From the NCBI GenBank assembly GCA_963920635.1, contig OY987305.1, positions 1,188,001 to 1,252,000 of the forward strand: 64,000 nt of DNA, in the 5' to 3' direction. The number at the start of each line of letters is the position of its first letter. The stretch's first letter is position 1. Shown piece after piece: positions 12,001-23,300 of the stretch. Made by a program: the position numbers and the translations under genes. Source of the DNA: Pseudeuparius sepicola (Eukaryota; Arthropoda; Insecta; Coleoptera; Anthribidae). The notes beneath the pieces are model-generated. The model saw only the letters and a program-made list of their open reading frames with translations. It did not search any database and had not been told where the DNA came from.

Positions 12001-15000
12001 TTTAGAAAATAATGTATTTTTGTTTTTTTGTTACCATTTTTTTTTCTATTTAATATGCGAGGTTTATTTTTGGAATGAAAGTAGTAAAATGTGTGTGACA
12101 TCATTGAGTGGATAAGAACCTAATTTTTTTTAAACGGTTTGCTTATGAAACGCGTTAAGTATACTGGTTTGCCTTTGCAGTACGTGATAAGTGTTTTAGA
12201 CTTTTTCGAGGAAATATCAGCATATGTGTAGCTTAAGTTGTTTCTTCTCGAAGAAAATAAAAAAAAACTACAAAGAAGTATATATGTTTAATAATGCATT
12301 CTTCTGTCGTATTTATTTTATCAAAACGATTAAAACTATGATATTTGACCTGATTGACAGTTCAATAGTTCATAGGTAACTGAGATTTATGGTAATGAAA
12401 AAATAAAAAGTAGGTATCATGTCTGATTTTAATTTCTTACTTTTTTAATATAACTAAGCATATTCGAACAAAAAATATTGTATAATACATGGCCGAAAAG
12501 TAAAAACTATTACCAGGCAGTAAAGTAACAGTAAAGTGAGATATATTCCAATATATCAGACTACTGCCATGGGATAAAAGTACAAAAAAATATAACTTCA
12601 GTCCACGTTAAAATGAAATATACATTTTTTTTGTGCCATAGGTTGTTCTTACTCGCCATTTATAAAAATACTGGATAAGAGACTATATTTATACTCTTTT
12701 ACCTCCCAAGATTCACAATTTATTGTGCACATATGCTGATTTTCCAATGCCGTAATTCCAAAACTACAACCGATAGATCAAAGATAAATATAGTATTGAA
12801 AGAGCAAGTTGAGCAAGTCTGTTGGAGGGGAAAAAAGAAAAACGCGATAAATGCACATACAGGGTGATTCAGTTCCGGTGTTCAATATGAGGATCTCGGA
12901 AACCGTAGCAGATACAAAGTCGGTCAAATGGAGGCAAAGTTGCGCCTTTGGGCGCCCAACAATATGCCGTTAAAAAAGTTAAAATATTTTGATGGGTTGC
13001 TGAGATATTTAAGAAAAACCGACCATATTTAAAAAAATTAAGCAACCCATGAAAATATTTTAACTTTCTCAGCGGCATATTGCTAAGCGCCCTAAGGCAC
13101 AAGTTTGCCTTCATTTGACCAACATCGTATCTGGTACGATTTCCAAGATCCTCATGTTGAGCACCGGAACTGACTAACCCAGTATACTCTTTTACCTTCG
13201 CTGGCAAGACTATACAAAATACTGAAATATAAACACAAATGTTTATCTTATACGTTTTTGTAATTCTACGATCAAAGCAAAGCGGATTTGATACATCAGC
13301 GTTTTTCATTGCAATGCTGAATTTTAATCTGTCATACTCGTAAACAACTATAGGACTGACCTTACAAACAAACGCTGGCTTGTTTATCTCAAAAAATTGA
13401 AAAATTACGAATGATAAGGCAAAAAAGTTTGTTGCTAAAGCCAAATTAGATATTATAACGACATTTTCCTTGTAAAAATGTCAAAATGACATAACAAGCA
13501 ATACAAATTTTCCATACTACGAAATGGATAAATAATTAATAAAGATAGTCATACTTATTCTTATTAAATAATCCGAGTTGCAAAAAAACTTGTTTTGACA
13601 GCTGACAGTCTATAGAACAAAGACGAAAATGAAAGTTGAATAAGCAAACTATTACAGCAGAATATAAATGCCATTTCAAGATCAAAACATGATATTTCTA
13701 CTAGAAAACAACATGAAAATGTGCTATAGTTCGATGCATTCGTGTTTTGTTATAGATTTCATAAAAATGGGAATTTACAATTGTGTATAGCTATGCTATG
13801 GACATGATAATCCATAACTGACGAAGTGTCGATAATAACTGATAAAATTAAAATAATAACTGAGAAAATCCATGAATCATCTAAGCTTTTTAGAAATGGG
13901 ACATGCCTCAATTTATACATTTCGTTAATTTAAATGTCCTTGAAAGACCAAATATTGGCGAAGTAAATTCTCATTCCCCTAAATTAAAAACGAACAAGCA
14001 CAGCCGAATTACCCCTCAAAGAAATAATTATAATAAATCCCTGCCCATTTCAAAAAAATAATTAAAACCTTTGTAATCTGGAAGTCCCTTTTTGATTCTC
14101 CAGCCAAATGCGAATGAAGGGTAACCTGTTTTTCTCTATTGAGGAGAAAAAAGGTTTGAAACAAACAAAAATAAAATACAGCTGAAAATTCAGGTAGATA
14201 CTGTAAAAATTGTTCAGGCCCTTTCCATATACATATTTTGAGGTACCCGTACAGCCTTTATATTTGGAGCTAAAAAAATATTTTCATGTTGTTTTTTTCT
14301 GAATCATCAGAATTATGCTAGTACATAAAACAAATCGTAAAATGGAGAAAAGCATAAACTTATGTTAAACGGAACAACGTACATTCTACATTACGGTTTA
14401 AATGCATCTTGTAATAAATGAATCTTGTAATAAATGATAAAAGGGAATATCTTACCCAAAATATTTTATTTTGAGAATTTCAGTAAAATCTCAAATAGAA
14501 CATTACGTTTTAGAACTTTAGATATTTCATTTGAGGATCTCGTAATAAATTATAAAAGCGAATATCAAATATCAGAATTATAGAATTCTAAAATATTAGG
14601 AGCCTTTTTAAATTTTACTGAAATTCTTACCCAAAATATTTTATTTTGAGAATTTCAGTAAAATCTCAAATAGAACATTACGTTTTGGAACTTTAGATAT
14701 TTCATTTGAGGATCTCGTAATAAATTATAAAAGCGAATATCAAATACCAGAATTATAGAATTCTAAAATATTAGGAGCCTTTTTAAATTTTACTGAAATT
14801 CTTACCCAAAATATTTTATTTTGAGAATTTCAGTAAAATCTCAAATAGAACATTACGTTTTGGAACTTTAATGAAATATTTCAAAAATGGTATGAGAAAA
14901 TAGTAGGTATGAAGTTTTATATCATTTTAATCACAATGAGGAGTAAATTTTAAAAATGAAAAAATAAATTCATATTGATTTTTTTTTATTTAAAGAAATA

Positions 15001-15865
15001 AGTTTATGTTTTTTCTTCACTTTGCAAAACCTTTGAAGCTTCAAAATAAATGATGTAGGTACCTCAAAATATATAGAATTCCCTGTACTTTACTTTTAGC
15101 AAAAATATTGTTGCTAACGAGAATTTTCACGATCCAAGGCCACATAATTGAAACAACATAATTTGTTGTAACTATTATTTAGGTGCTCATAAATGCATTG
15201 GAGTTTATTACCTAAATCTTTATATAACAAAATGAATAGTCCTTTTCACAAAAGATATCTAAAACCTTTTAAATACTAAAAATTCAATTATTGTATTTAT
15301 TAATTTTAAATGTCATTGTTATAAACTGTTTATTCATTGAATTTGGAGGGTTACAATGCAATAGAAAATATTACCTATCTAGCTTAATAGATAAATAAAC
15401 AAAAATCTATTTGTCTGTAAACATGGTATGTTGAAAATATTAGGAAAATTGTAAAGTTATCCTACGATACGTGCCTAGTTACACTTTTATTGCTATTTAA
15501 AAGCTTATTATATGGGGCGAGCCAAAACTACGTTCTTTCAAATTAAAGCATGAAAATCGTAAAAGACGCTAGGAAGAAAATTAATGTGCCTATTACTTAC
15601 ATAATAAATCTTGTAATAAATGTTTGCCAATCGTACCAATACCCGCATATATTAACAATGGAATGGGAAAAAAAATTGTCGCAAATTACAAATGAAAAAA
15701 ACGCAATGACAACTAAAGAAACTTACCACATTTTCGGTCACAAAGAGTAGAGTCCTCCGACTGTTCAGTTTCTTCCTCAGCCAAAGGACTCTCGTTAATA
15801 CTTTCCGTGCCACTGTCAGTCAGCAGCGGGGCCTCGTTCTCATCTTCGCTTTGCACTAGATCCAT
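4..15865 (-). CDS. PPP1R37: PPP1R37-like protein phosphatase 1 regulatory subunit, LRR protein (3' end outside window)
   Basis: Ten coding exons: 15727-15865, 8045-8218, 6212-6445, 5908-6126, 5757-5854, 4589-5003, 3511-3785, 3151-3459, 285-455, 4-230, with phases that agree at every junction; the last ends at a donor (AG|GTA) at the window edge. About 754 residues are visible. Residues 1-183 are acidic and low-complexity. A PP1-docking RVxF motif, RVCF, lies at 231-234, followed by FPNDENE and the conserved PW..N.....EIL.VY...C block. LRRs of the PPP1R37 type fill roughly 289-621 (for example LRELYLPSTGL, LKVLDISNNFLGD, LHTLNIGYNNLTD, LPHTQ). The tail from 679 is Ser/Pro-rich and contains SRFKIVKV. 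The family binds and inhibits PP1 catalytic subunit. The start ATG at 15865 is the first in the only exon that joins in phase. The 7.5-kb first intron is mostly repeats. Exon 3 also has an open alternate frame, described in the findings. Confidence 0.88.
711..2631 (-). mobile_element. Mariner-type DNA transposon with ~345-bp TIRs, apparently full length
   Basis: The termini CAGTGTGACCCATTTG are perfectly inverted and flanked by TA. The terminal inverted repeats (711-~1059 and ~2262-2631) are nearly identical except for an indel of about 22 bp and a few substitutions, which points to recent insertion. It sits in the left arm of the foldback element 491-3075 and encodes an open transposase on the minus strand. 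Confidence 0.88.
1110..2186 (-). CDS. IS630/Tc1/mariner superfamily transposase
   Basis: The open frame of about 358 residues starts at the ATG before EYLSIRDKIEIVRL; an in-frame ATG ten codons upstream (2216) is also possible. The N-terminal half is a paired-type helix-turn-helix region (residues ~1-110). Catalytic blocks follow: FTDEATF for the first Asp, QLDGSPIHN for the second, and WPPRSPDLTPLDFFLWG for the third. Counting to the Asp of PLD leaves 42 residues between the second and third, unlike classical DD34D mariner and close to the DD41D (rosa-like) class. There is no stop or frameshift, and with near-identical TIRs the element could be competent. It excises and inserts its own element at TA sites. 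Confidence 0.85.
   Translation of the reverse strand: MEYLSIRDKIEIVRLVGDNERSAAEAAAEFNNRHPGRSVSRSTVQRINNIFDETGSISKNLLKTRQNGRRGLVENNNQILQYFSDNPRNSVRTASLDLHIPRESIRRCLRQNKIKPFKPKFLHTLEPGDEERRLEFCYWLQGEYLHNGNFLNEILFTDEATFTTNGVVSSQNCRHWSAENPEFIINARRQYSQKINVWCGILRDRIIGPFFFEGNLNAAGFLNFLEIEFRNALDELPLRYRLNLKLQLDGSPIHNARLIRNWLDNNFENCWIGRNSPFCEWPPRSPDLTPLDFFLWGTLKQNVYKSRPHNLQELQARINRSCEEITPQQIRNVILNVRKRNDKCIVENGGLVEVTKIL
3903..4057. repeat. Imperfect tandem duplication, ~78-bp unit, two copies
   Basis: Two adjacent copies share the core CTTGATTATTAA.AAGTGAGG and end in CCGAAATTGTC or a close variant. They lie in the PPP1R37 intron between exons 6 and 7. The rest of that intron is AT-rich and shows nothing else. 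Confidence 0.6.
6854..7577. mobile_element. Foldback MITE, copy 1 of a ~725-bp family
   Basis: The termini CAGTGTGTCCCAATTTGATA and its inverse bound a hairpin-like element with long arms folding near 7200. The left side is flanked by TA; the right flank has mutated to CA. The copy at 9472-10197 is in the same orientation and very similar. It lies in the PPP1R37 intron between exons 2 and 3. Confidence 0.82.
7583..7880. other. Degenerate CAGGGTG-ended repeat fragment
   Basis: A TACAGGGTG end directly follows the foldback 6854-7577, and a weakly matching ATCCTGTA lies near 7867. The short open frames here look like by-products of repeat sequence. No gene is supported. Confidence 0.35.
8948..9024. 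mobile_element. Very short MITE (77 bp)
   Basis: CAGGGTGTCCGAATTTT at the left pairs with AAATTCGAGCACCCTG at the right, and both ends are flanked by TA. It lies in PPP1R37 intron 1, just before two further elements. Confidence 0.6.
9047..9469. mobile_element. CAGGGTATCCC MITE abutting another element
   Basis: The left end CAGGGTATCCCAGG pairs with CCTGGGACACCCTA at the right. TA lies on both sides, and the right-hand TA is shared with the element starting at 9472. Confidence 0.65.
9472..10197. mobile_element. Foldback MITE, copy 2 of the ~725-bp family
   Basis: Same termini, arms and orientation as 6854-7577, with TA on both sides. Sequence differs from copy 1 mainly by point changes and small indels. 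It is non-coding. Confidence 0.82.
10580..11445. repeat. Tandem duplication of ~210 bp, second copy split by a MITE
   Basis: The block containing CTCCATAAAAACATTGCAAT and GAAGTGTTCATTT.AGGACAC occurs twice in direct order. The second copy is interrupted at about 10893 and resumes after 11382. Confidence 0.65.
10893..11382. mobile_element. Foldback MITE with GATTGTCAGATAGTGACAG ends
   Basis: The left end GATTGTCAGATAGTGACAG is the near-inverse of CTGTCACTATCTAACAGTC at the right, with TA flanks. Arms of about 180 bp surround a short centre. The 117-codon open frame inside it spans the hairpin and is not a gene. Confidence 0.75.
11446..12850. other. AT-rich intronic DNA without recognised features
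   Basis: This part of PPP1R37 intron 1 shows no convincing open frame, no exon with splice signals and no clear repeat structure. Confidence 0.5.
12860..13182. mobile_element. Foldback MITE with CAGGGTGATTCAGTTCCGG end
   Basis: The left end CAGGGTGATTCAGTTCCGGT pairs with CCGGAACTGACTAACCCAG at the right. The arms fold near 13025, and TA lies on both sides. Confidence 0.75.
14451..14870. repeat. Tandem repeat, 175-bp unit, ~2.4 copies
   Basis: The unit beginning CTTACCCAAAATATTTTATT starts at 14451, 14626 and 14801, an exact 175-bp step. Adjacent copies differ by only a few bases. Each unit ends in a short self-complementary stretch (AATTTTACTGAAATTCTTAC against GAATTTCAGTAAAATCTC). It lies in PPP1R37 intron 1. 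Confidence 0.85.
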
Positions 15866-16585
15866 CACTTCGGCTTATCGAGCTCCCTTCTTTCTCTTAT
15901 GACCTATAAAGTTGCTGTCAGTTTTGAAAGGTACCCAGGTACCCACCAAATCTACTTACATCTTTTGCGAACCATTCTATTCAAATTCACGAAAACCAGA
16001 ACCTTGCTCAGTTCAACACAGGCATGTCACCAGGACACCCTTCATTCAGCCCCCTCAAGAAGAACGCAGTTTTTGAATAAAAGGATGATTTCGACCAGTC
16101 AAGAGTTATTAGGAAAATACAATGGACTTTTATACTGAAGCTCCCGAGAAAAAAACGGGAGAAGAGGCTCTGGCCCGTTGTGCTCTGCGTCTTTTCTGCT
16201 GGAATCGCTTCTATTCTCTCTATTCCTGCTTCTCGCTTACCACTTACCACACCACACACGCTCATCCAAGCCTCAAGGACACGGGTTGAGGATTGACAAG
16301 AACAGCTCACAAAACTATAAAATTTGTGGTCCACGTCCATACCACATAATAGGATACTGATCATATTTCATAACAAACTTATCTTTCGTTTCGTGGAAAT
16401 CAAGTCCAATCTTTCCTAGAAGTGTTACTCATTCATTCATTCGTCGCCTTATTACGCTTTGTTTTGTTATTTGTTTACTATAACGCTACTACTAGTTGAA
16501 GATTAGAAATACTAGGTACGAGATTGATTAAATAATATGAATAAATACCGTCACAAGCCATTTTCTTAAAATAGGTTATTCCTGA

Positions 16586-16593
16586 TGACGTCA
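16586..16593. promoter_or_regulatory. Perfect CRE palindrome TGACGTCA
   Basis: Consensus bZIP (CREB/ATF/CREB3) site 457 bp upstream of the ALG10 start and 720 bp upstream of the PPP1R37 start. Confidence 0.5.
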
Positions 16594-16732
16594 CAGCGGT
16601 TCTGAAATTGAATCATACCAAGTTGTAAATTGAACATTTAGAAAATATCAATCATAAAAGTTCAAATTCATCGAAGAGAAAACCTTCTGTTGCGATTATA
16701 TTTTCATTTTTTTGTGACAGGACTGACCGTAA

Positions 16733-16740
16733 TGACGTCA
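16733..16740. promoter_or_regulatory. Second perfect CRE palindrome TGACGTCA
   Basis: A second identical bZIP site, 147 bp from the first and about 310 bp upstream of the ALG10 start codon. Confidence 0.5.
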
Positions 16741-17049
16741 TCATGTGCAGGTTGTCAAATTTTCGATACTTTTCCAAGTAATATATTATTTATATTTTGA
16801 AATTCTTACCTCCTAGGAAAAAATCGTGTACGCCACTGAATTCGAGGTAAGTTTGGGGATCTGATTAAAATCCCGAAACATGACCCATCTCGCGAGACGC
16901 ATCACCCAGATCACAGCTTCCCATGATTATTGTTTTACGTGTTTTGTGGTCGTGTAAAACATTTGAAAACGTCGGAGTCTGCTTGGGAGCATTTAAAATT
17001 TTGAATAACAAAAAGTGCGATAAATACTGTCGTTTTCAGTGTATAAAAG

Positions 17050-18649
17050 ATGTCTTTAGATATTAAACTCTCCACGCTGTGCCTCTTTCTGGGGGGCATA
17101 GTCTTCTTCGCCGCATCCAAAATATTGTTCGACTGCATTTACTTAACCTCCCGGGTGATTGTTGATGAAGAATTCCATCTTCCGCTTGGTGAAGCTTACT
17201 GCCACTTTGATTTTGACCAAGTAAGAACAAGGAAGCAGTTGGGTATCTGGATGATCGTACTTTCGTTGTTTTAGTGGGACCCAAAAGTTACGACTCTACC
17301 AGGCCTGTATTTAATGAGCGCTATGATCTTAGGCCCGCTTAATCTTTGCTCGATATACTGGCTGAGAATGATATCGTTGGGTTTCTCGCTGGTTAATCTG
17401 TTCCTTTTTTACGTGATTTTCTCGATGTACTCGAAGGTAATGGGGTAAGTAAGATAATATGTTTTAAAGATTATAATATATTTTTTAGGGCAAATGGCGG
17501 AATATATTGTCGGCGATAACGTTAAGCCTACTGCCTCCGCTGTATTTTTTCAGTTTTGTTTATTATACTGATGTTGTTTCGTTGACGATGATACTATGTG
17601 TTATAATTTGTAGCGAAAAAGGGTATCATTATATGGGTTCAATTTTCGGTACGTTAAAAATTTTAACGATATTTCATATGTTTTGTTTCGTATCCTAAAA
17701 TGTTTTGTTTTAGGCTTGTTTGCTGTAACTTGTAGACAGACAAACATAATATTTGTGGGAATTTATGCTGGAAAATATGTTTTAACCGACTTGTATGCAT
17801 TTTGGATCGAACGGACAGATGTTTTGTTATATGAAGGAAAACTACCATCAAGGGTAAGTTAACACTCAGCAGTAGCTTAAATAACATTAATTTTAATTCT
17901 AGCATTTAATTCCCTTGCTTAAAACCCTGCTCAAGCGACCTGGAGTCATTTTAAAACGAACAGACATTTTGTTTTGGTTAAATGTTTCGGCATACTTTTC
18001 ATTATTGTATACTTTCGTCTTGTTTTTGTACTTAAACGAAGGCATTGTCGTAGGAGATAAAACCGCACATGAGGCCACTATCCACATTCCTCAATTATTT
18101 TATTTTACGTTGTTCTGTTTAATTTTTGGTTGGCCGCATTTTATGGGCGACGTTTTGAAATTTTTTAAATTCACCAAACGTCACAAGTTACTTATTATTT
18201 TTTCAGTAATTTTAAGTTTGTTGATTGTTCATTTTAATACTCAGGTACATCCATATTTGCTTTCAGATAATAGGCACTATGTTTTTTATTTGTGGAACAG
18301 ATTTTACGGAAAATACACCTGGTTTAAATATGCGGTTGTGCCAGTATATATCTTCGGAATATATGTGTTAATTAAAAAATCCTGGAGTAAAAATGATGTT
18401 AGTTTTGGGGTTCTGTATATACCGGCTATAATTTTGCTATTGATAACGCAAAAATTAGTCGAAGTTCGTTATTTTATAGTGCCATATATTCTCTTGAGGC
18501 TCAGACTAAAAAATACCGATTCAGCTGTTTTTAACGTTATTTTAGAATTCGTTACTTTTTGCATAATGAATATGATAACGTTTAATATATTCTTCAAGAA
18601 AACAATTAAATGGGAGGACTGGGAAGAGCCCCAAAGAATAATTTGGTAA
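17050..18649 (+). CDS. ALG10: ALG10, dolichyl-P-Glc alpha-1,2-glucosyltransferase
   Basis: Five exons: 17050-17220, 17275-17436, 17489-17648, 17714-17853, 17903-18649, giving 459 residues (human ALG10 is 473). The enzyme adds the third, terminal glucose to the lipid-linked oligosaccharide, completing the N-glycan precursor in the ER membrane (GT59 family). Family marks: VDEEFHLP with acidic residues 39-41 in the first luminal loop, WDPKVTTLPGLYL, FVYYTD, CRQTNI, GGIVVGD-like EGIVVGD, HEATIHIPQLFYF, LLSDNRHYVFYLWNR, VEVRYFIVPY and a C-terminal IIW. Many hydrophobic membrane segments run through it. A second donor at 17445 would bring in a stop, so the one after 17436 is used. Four of the introns are 50-70 nt. 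Confidence 0.95.
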
Positions 18650-19009
18650 TGTGATAGTGTGCATCATGTGTATTTGTTATTTATGTTTCCAGTTGCCAAA
18701 GGTAACAATGATTGTTAATTAATTTTAGTTATTGTTTCTGTGTGATGAATTTCATTTCAAAACTTTCGTTACTATTCGATAAATTGCTGATGACAATACA
18801 ATATTCAAAATGCCTCGAAAATTGCAGTGTAAATTGCAGCAATAATGTTTGTTTCACTGATATGTTCCTTAATGTTTGGGTGTATTAATTTTTTAGTACC
18901 CCCACATAGTTTTTGTAGTTTTGTATACTATAGCAAAGATAGTACTTGTTTTTGTGATGTTTTCAAAATAAGACTGTACAGAAAATCTTGAGGGTTAAAC
19001 CGCAAAAAA

Positions 19010-19195
19010 ATTCCGATTTCCATGGGATCTCTTGGGAATTCTATGATTTCTTAAGAATTCCTTGATTTACTAAGATTTCTTGTGAATTCCTCGGGATATC
19101 TTACGAATCCCATCAGATTTTCAAAAGATTTCTTGTGATTTTCACGATTTTGTTTAATAAGATTTCTTGAGAATTCCATTTGAATTTGGAAGGTT
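19010..19195. repeat. Degenerate short repeat of AAGATTTCTTG / GAATTCC words
   Basis: Six to eight imperfect repeats of about 22 bp in the presumed 3' UTR of ALG10. The rest of 18650-20391, between the converging ALG10 and GTPBP2 genes, looks like AT-rich UTR and spacer with no gene. Confidence 0.55.
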
Positions 19196-19361
19196 TCTTC
19201 TGCGGTTTATGCCCTATAACACCTACTTAATTTATGCAGCAGTAGTTAGATATTTTAGGGAAAGATCCATCCTAAAAAAATCATAAATTTTCATCTAAAA
19301 TGTAATGTATTTGTGTCTGTTGTCCAAGAATACTTGATACTGTACTGAAGTTTATTTTCGA

Positions 19362-19367
19362 AATAAA
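19362..19367 (+). terminator. AATAAA polyadenylation signal, ALG10
   Basis: The hexamer lies about 710 nt after the ALG10 stop and precedes a TTTT/TGTT-rich stretch. The long 3' UTR this implies is inferred. Confidence 0.4.
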
Positions 19368-20391
19368 TGTTTTAACAATAATCGTTTCTTATTAAATAAA
19401 ACTCAGTTGTTCTGGTTAACATTTATTTAAAAGAGAGATCTATTTTGTTTGTACATTCATGTTGCTTTTTTTTACTGAAACCCTCCAAAACCAAAACTTA
19501 AATTTTGAAAAATAAAACTACATCTGGTAATACTGTCGAATATAAAATACAATCACAGGTATAAAATTTAAATTAAACATATACACACGTAAATAGAATT
19601 TGTACACAAAACTAGAACTCTGTAAAATAAATATTGCTTCTAATATTCAGTTTAAAACATAAAAAAATAATGTAGTATTCTTTTGGTTACATTAAAATGT
19701 AAATCACACAAGTATACGTTACCATATTAGTCACAGCTTATGCTTTTCTTAAAAATGTTGAACACAACGGATTTTTAATTGCTAACTAGCTGCTGTGCTG
19801 TAACTATATTCAAAATTAAGAATATTTTAATATTCTTCACATCAATATAAAAGACCATTCTATGGTCTGTCAGTCAGTCAAACAATTCTGGCTCTTTTAA
19901 GCTTCATTTTTGCATAAATGTTGAGAAAATACTAAAAAAATGAAAACTTTTATGAGAAAATGCAGGGAAATGCTACTTGACGAATTCTTGTGTCAAAACA
20001 CGAGTGTTCATTTATTCGAAATGTACTTTTATTTTACTAGCAACATTAATATTAAAATAAAGCTTAAAATAACCACAACTGACACTAGAACACTTTTAAA
20101 AACCAGTAAGTAGTAAATTGTGCTCGGCTTAAGGAAGAGCAAAATTTGTGTACCCTATTCTCTAGCATAACAGGTACAAAGTTTTCTTGAAATACAAAAC
20201 CCACTAAAGTATAAAACATACTTTTGGTTTGCCCAAAGCATCGTCCCGAAAAATAAAACCTATTGAAAAATAAATACTACTCTACACTGGCAAAAACTGA
20301 AAAAAAAATCCTAAAAGATATGTAAGACGACGTTAACATAACCTCGACATTTTGACAGATGATCTGTCACTAGTCACTTTGAGGTTATGCT

Positions 20392-23300
20392 TTACTCTGG
20401 AACGTTGGTAAGCGGGAAAACTTGCGTCACTTCCCCGATGCCTTTGGCTGCTCCCTCCCGGAAAAGCAGCCTCTGCCCCACCGTCACATATTCCGGATGA
20501 ATTTTAAACTTGAATAAAACCGAATCCCTTTCGTTTGTCTGGATGCACTTGGACGAACAAATCCCTATGACTACCGCGGTCTGCCGGATATTTCCTATGT
20601 GCACCGTCGTCTGGAATCCCGGATAGATCGCGGTCGCGTGGAACAAGACCGAAACGTTTGCCTGGAAAAATTGACAGCCCCTGGCCGCCTCTTCGTGGCT
20701 TAGTAGAACCATCCCGTTCCTGAGGTTCGGAACGTAAGTATCCAGACATATTGCGGCACTCTGCCCGGCTCGTACCATCCTGCACGCGACCCTGTTTCTA
20801 TGGATGGATTTAACCGCGACTTTTTGGAAAGTGCCGTTCTTCATCGGCCCGATCTGCATGCGAGTACCCTCGGTAATAACACCTTTAGTTAGCAGGCCCC
20901 CTAAAATTTGTCCTATATCGCCTGCCCTGAAGTTTTCATCTATGTGGAATTCCGGAGATTCCTGCAAGGCACATACAAAATTTATTCTCAAAACATAAAA
21001 GTTAGGTTAATTTGACATATATGGCGCTAGTTGATATAACCTTTTCTACCTGTTCAAGTCGTTCCTTTTCTTTCGTACTAACTCCGGGTGGTAGAACATG
21101 TAAAAATTTCAATAGCAGCTCCAATCCCTCGCCAGTTACGCTAGAAACACAAAAAATGGGGACCACATTTTCCGTCAGCTGATTGGCGCCAGCCGTTATG
21201 ACGTCATCCAAGTTTCTTATTATTAGTGGTACCCTGCGGCTGCCGACTTGCTTTAAAAACGATTCGAGTCCCTGTAGAGTATTGGTCGGTTCGATCAGAT
21301 CTATTTTGGTGATAACTATGAAAAACGGAACGTTTAATGCGACCGCTATCGCTAGATGTTCGTGAGCCATCCCCACGGCACCCGCTGTGCTAGAAATCTA
21401 AAAATAACATTTTTTTAATAAAGATAACGTCGTTTTTATGGCGAACGTACAACTAGCATAGCATGATGCGGAGAATAACCAGAAAGGCCTTGAATAGTAG
21501 TTCTAATGTACTTTTTATGTCCGGCCAAATCTAGGAAAGTTACGAGCTTTGTAGAGGTGTCACAAATTTCTTCTGCGGTTATTAGCTCGCTGTAGCTGTA
21601 ATTTATGGGTTGGCCCTTAAAAATAACTCGTCAGCTTTCTTTAAAACATAAATAAGTATATCATAAATACGTGTGAATTAAATCCAAGGATTTCGTGTGA
21701 AATAGAAGAAGTACGTCCACTTTGAATTTCATGCAGATGACGAAACATGTTTAATCTTGCCCTCCCCCTTCCGTTATCTAAATTTCCTTGGGTAAGTACG
21801 CCTAGTAAAGTACTTTTTCCTGCGTCGGCATTGCCAAGTACGGCAACTCTACAATATCCGAAAATTTAACCAATCCATTTTTATTTTATCTTTTCGCTTC
21901 TACCTTATTTCTATATTATTCTGGTCATCGGGGACCTTCCTAACTAAAACCTCGGCGATGCTACGTCCGTTATCTAAAACTCTTTCCCTTAAAATCGTCG
22001 TGGTTGCCCCAAGTTTCATCGCCATTTGGCGTAGGGTCTGTAAACTGGCTTTCATGTCTCTTTTTATAAGACCGGCCAAAATTCCACTATCCTCTACGCC
22101 AATTTCGTAAATCGCCTCACCGTTACCTTCTCTGAGCCTCCATTTTAGCTATATTGGGAAAATCTTACAATCTTGAAGAAACTTATGCCAAAATAAAATC
22201 ATAGGAGCATATGTGAAGAATTGTGCGAAAATTAGGCCAAAAGAATGAAAAGTTACGCCCGGTTCTGACGATTCAATTTTGTTGCAGCAATTATGTTGCA
22301 GCAACCAAAATTGCATGAAATTAACTGTTCAGACTCTGCAATTAGTAACTGCAATTTTGTTGCATGTAAATAGAAACTGCTCTATTTTTGTGCAACTAAG
22401 TTACAGCAACTTGGTAACTTTTTTAGGGATTTTTCCAAGCGATCTTAAATTTTTGACTTGGCACATTGATAGTCACTGTATTTTTGAGGTTAACACTAAT
22501 AATTAATAATAAAATACTATTAGGTATCCTAAAATTACCTATTATATATATTTTGTGTTAAAAATATCGGAAAACGGGTGTCAAATTCTACTAACTTACA
22601 AAATCAAGTTGGTAATGATCTGGTTTGTTACTAGAAAATTGCTGCAATTGATGCAACTGTGCATTATGAACACACAACACACATGCAACAAAGTTGCAGC
22701 AACAAACTTGCATATATTGTTGCATCGTCAGAACGGGCTTTAGGAAAGTTAGTATAGCTTGTGCACAATATCTTGACAACATTTAGGTAACAAGAATAAA
22801 AATCTAAAAGCAGGACCTTCTGCATTGGGCATTAAAACAATAGTGGATGCGTACTTTGTTTAAATTTCAGCAATGATTGATTTTCTTCTTTTATTCAATA
22901 TGATATCTAATATCAATATCATTTATTATCATATTGATTTTAATATCATATTGAAGATATCTAATATCATTGAATAAAAGAAGAAAATCAATCATTGCTA
23001 AAATTTAAACAAAGTATGCACCCACTATTGTTTTAATGCCCAATGCAGAAGGTCCTGTTTTTAGATTTTTATTGTTGTTACCTAAATGTTGTCAATATAC
23101 AGTGTGGATAGAAATTGTGGAATATTGCTTATATTTCTTAAAATATTCCTCATATGAAAAACTTGTTTTAATAAAAGTGTTAGGGGAAATTATTTCCCGT
23201 TTAGTGATATCAAGCAATCCTTCGTAGCACAAAAAATGTGGTTGCCATGGTAACCGATTTAATTTTTTTAAATGGCACCATATACGTTTTTTGGTGAAAA

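Larger units (their letters stand above)
15866..17049. promoter_or_regulatory. Shared divergent promoter region, PPP1R37 (-) and ALG10 (+)
   Basis: About 1.2 kb separates the two start codons. No protein-coding exon fits here, and open frames on both strands overlap without splice support. It contains two perfect TGACGTCA palindromes. The transcription starts are not visible from sequence alone. Confidence 0.6.

Noticed and set aside
15550..15750. 66-codon plus-strand open frame
   Set aside because: It overlaps PPP1R37 exon 1 on the other strand, where splice phase and sequence support the minus frame.
17042..17048. TATAAAA just before the ALG10 start codon
   Set aside because: It is only about two bases from the ATG, too close to serve as a TATA box for this transcript.
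17437..17448. Alternative donor GG|GTAAGT after ALG10 exon 2
   Set aside because: Using it shifts the frame into a stop in the next exon.
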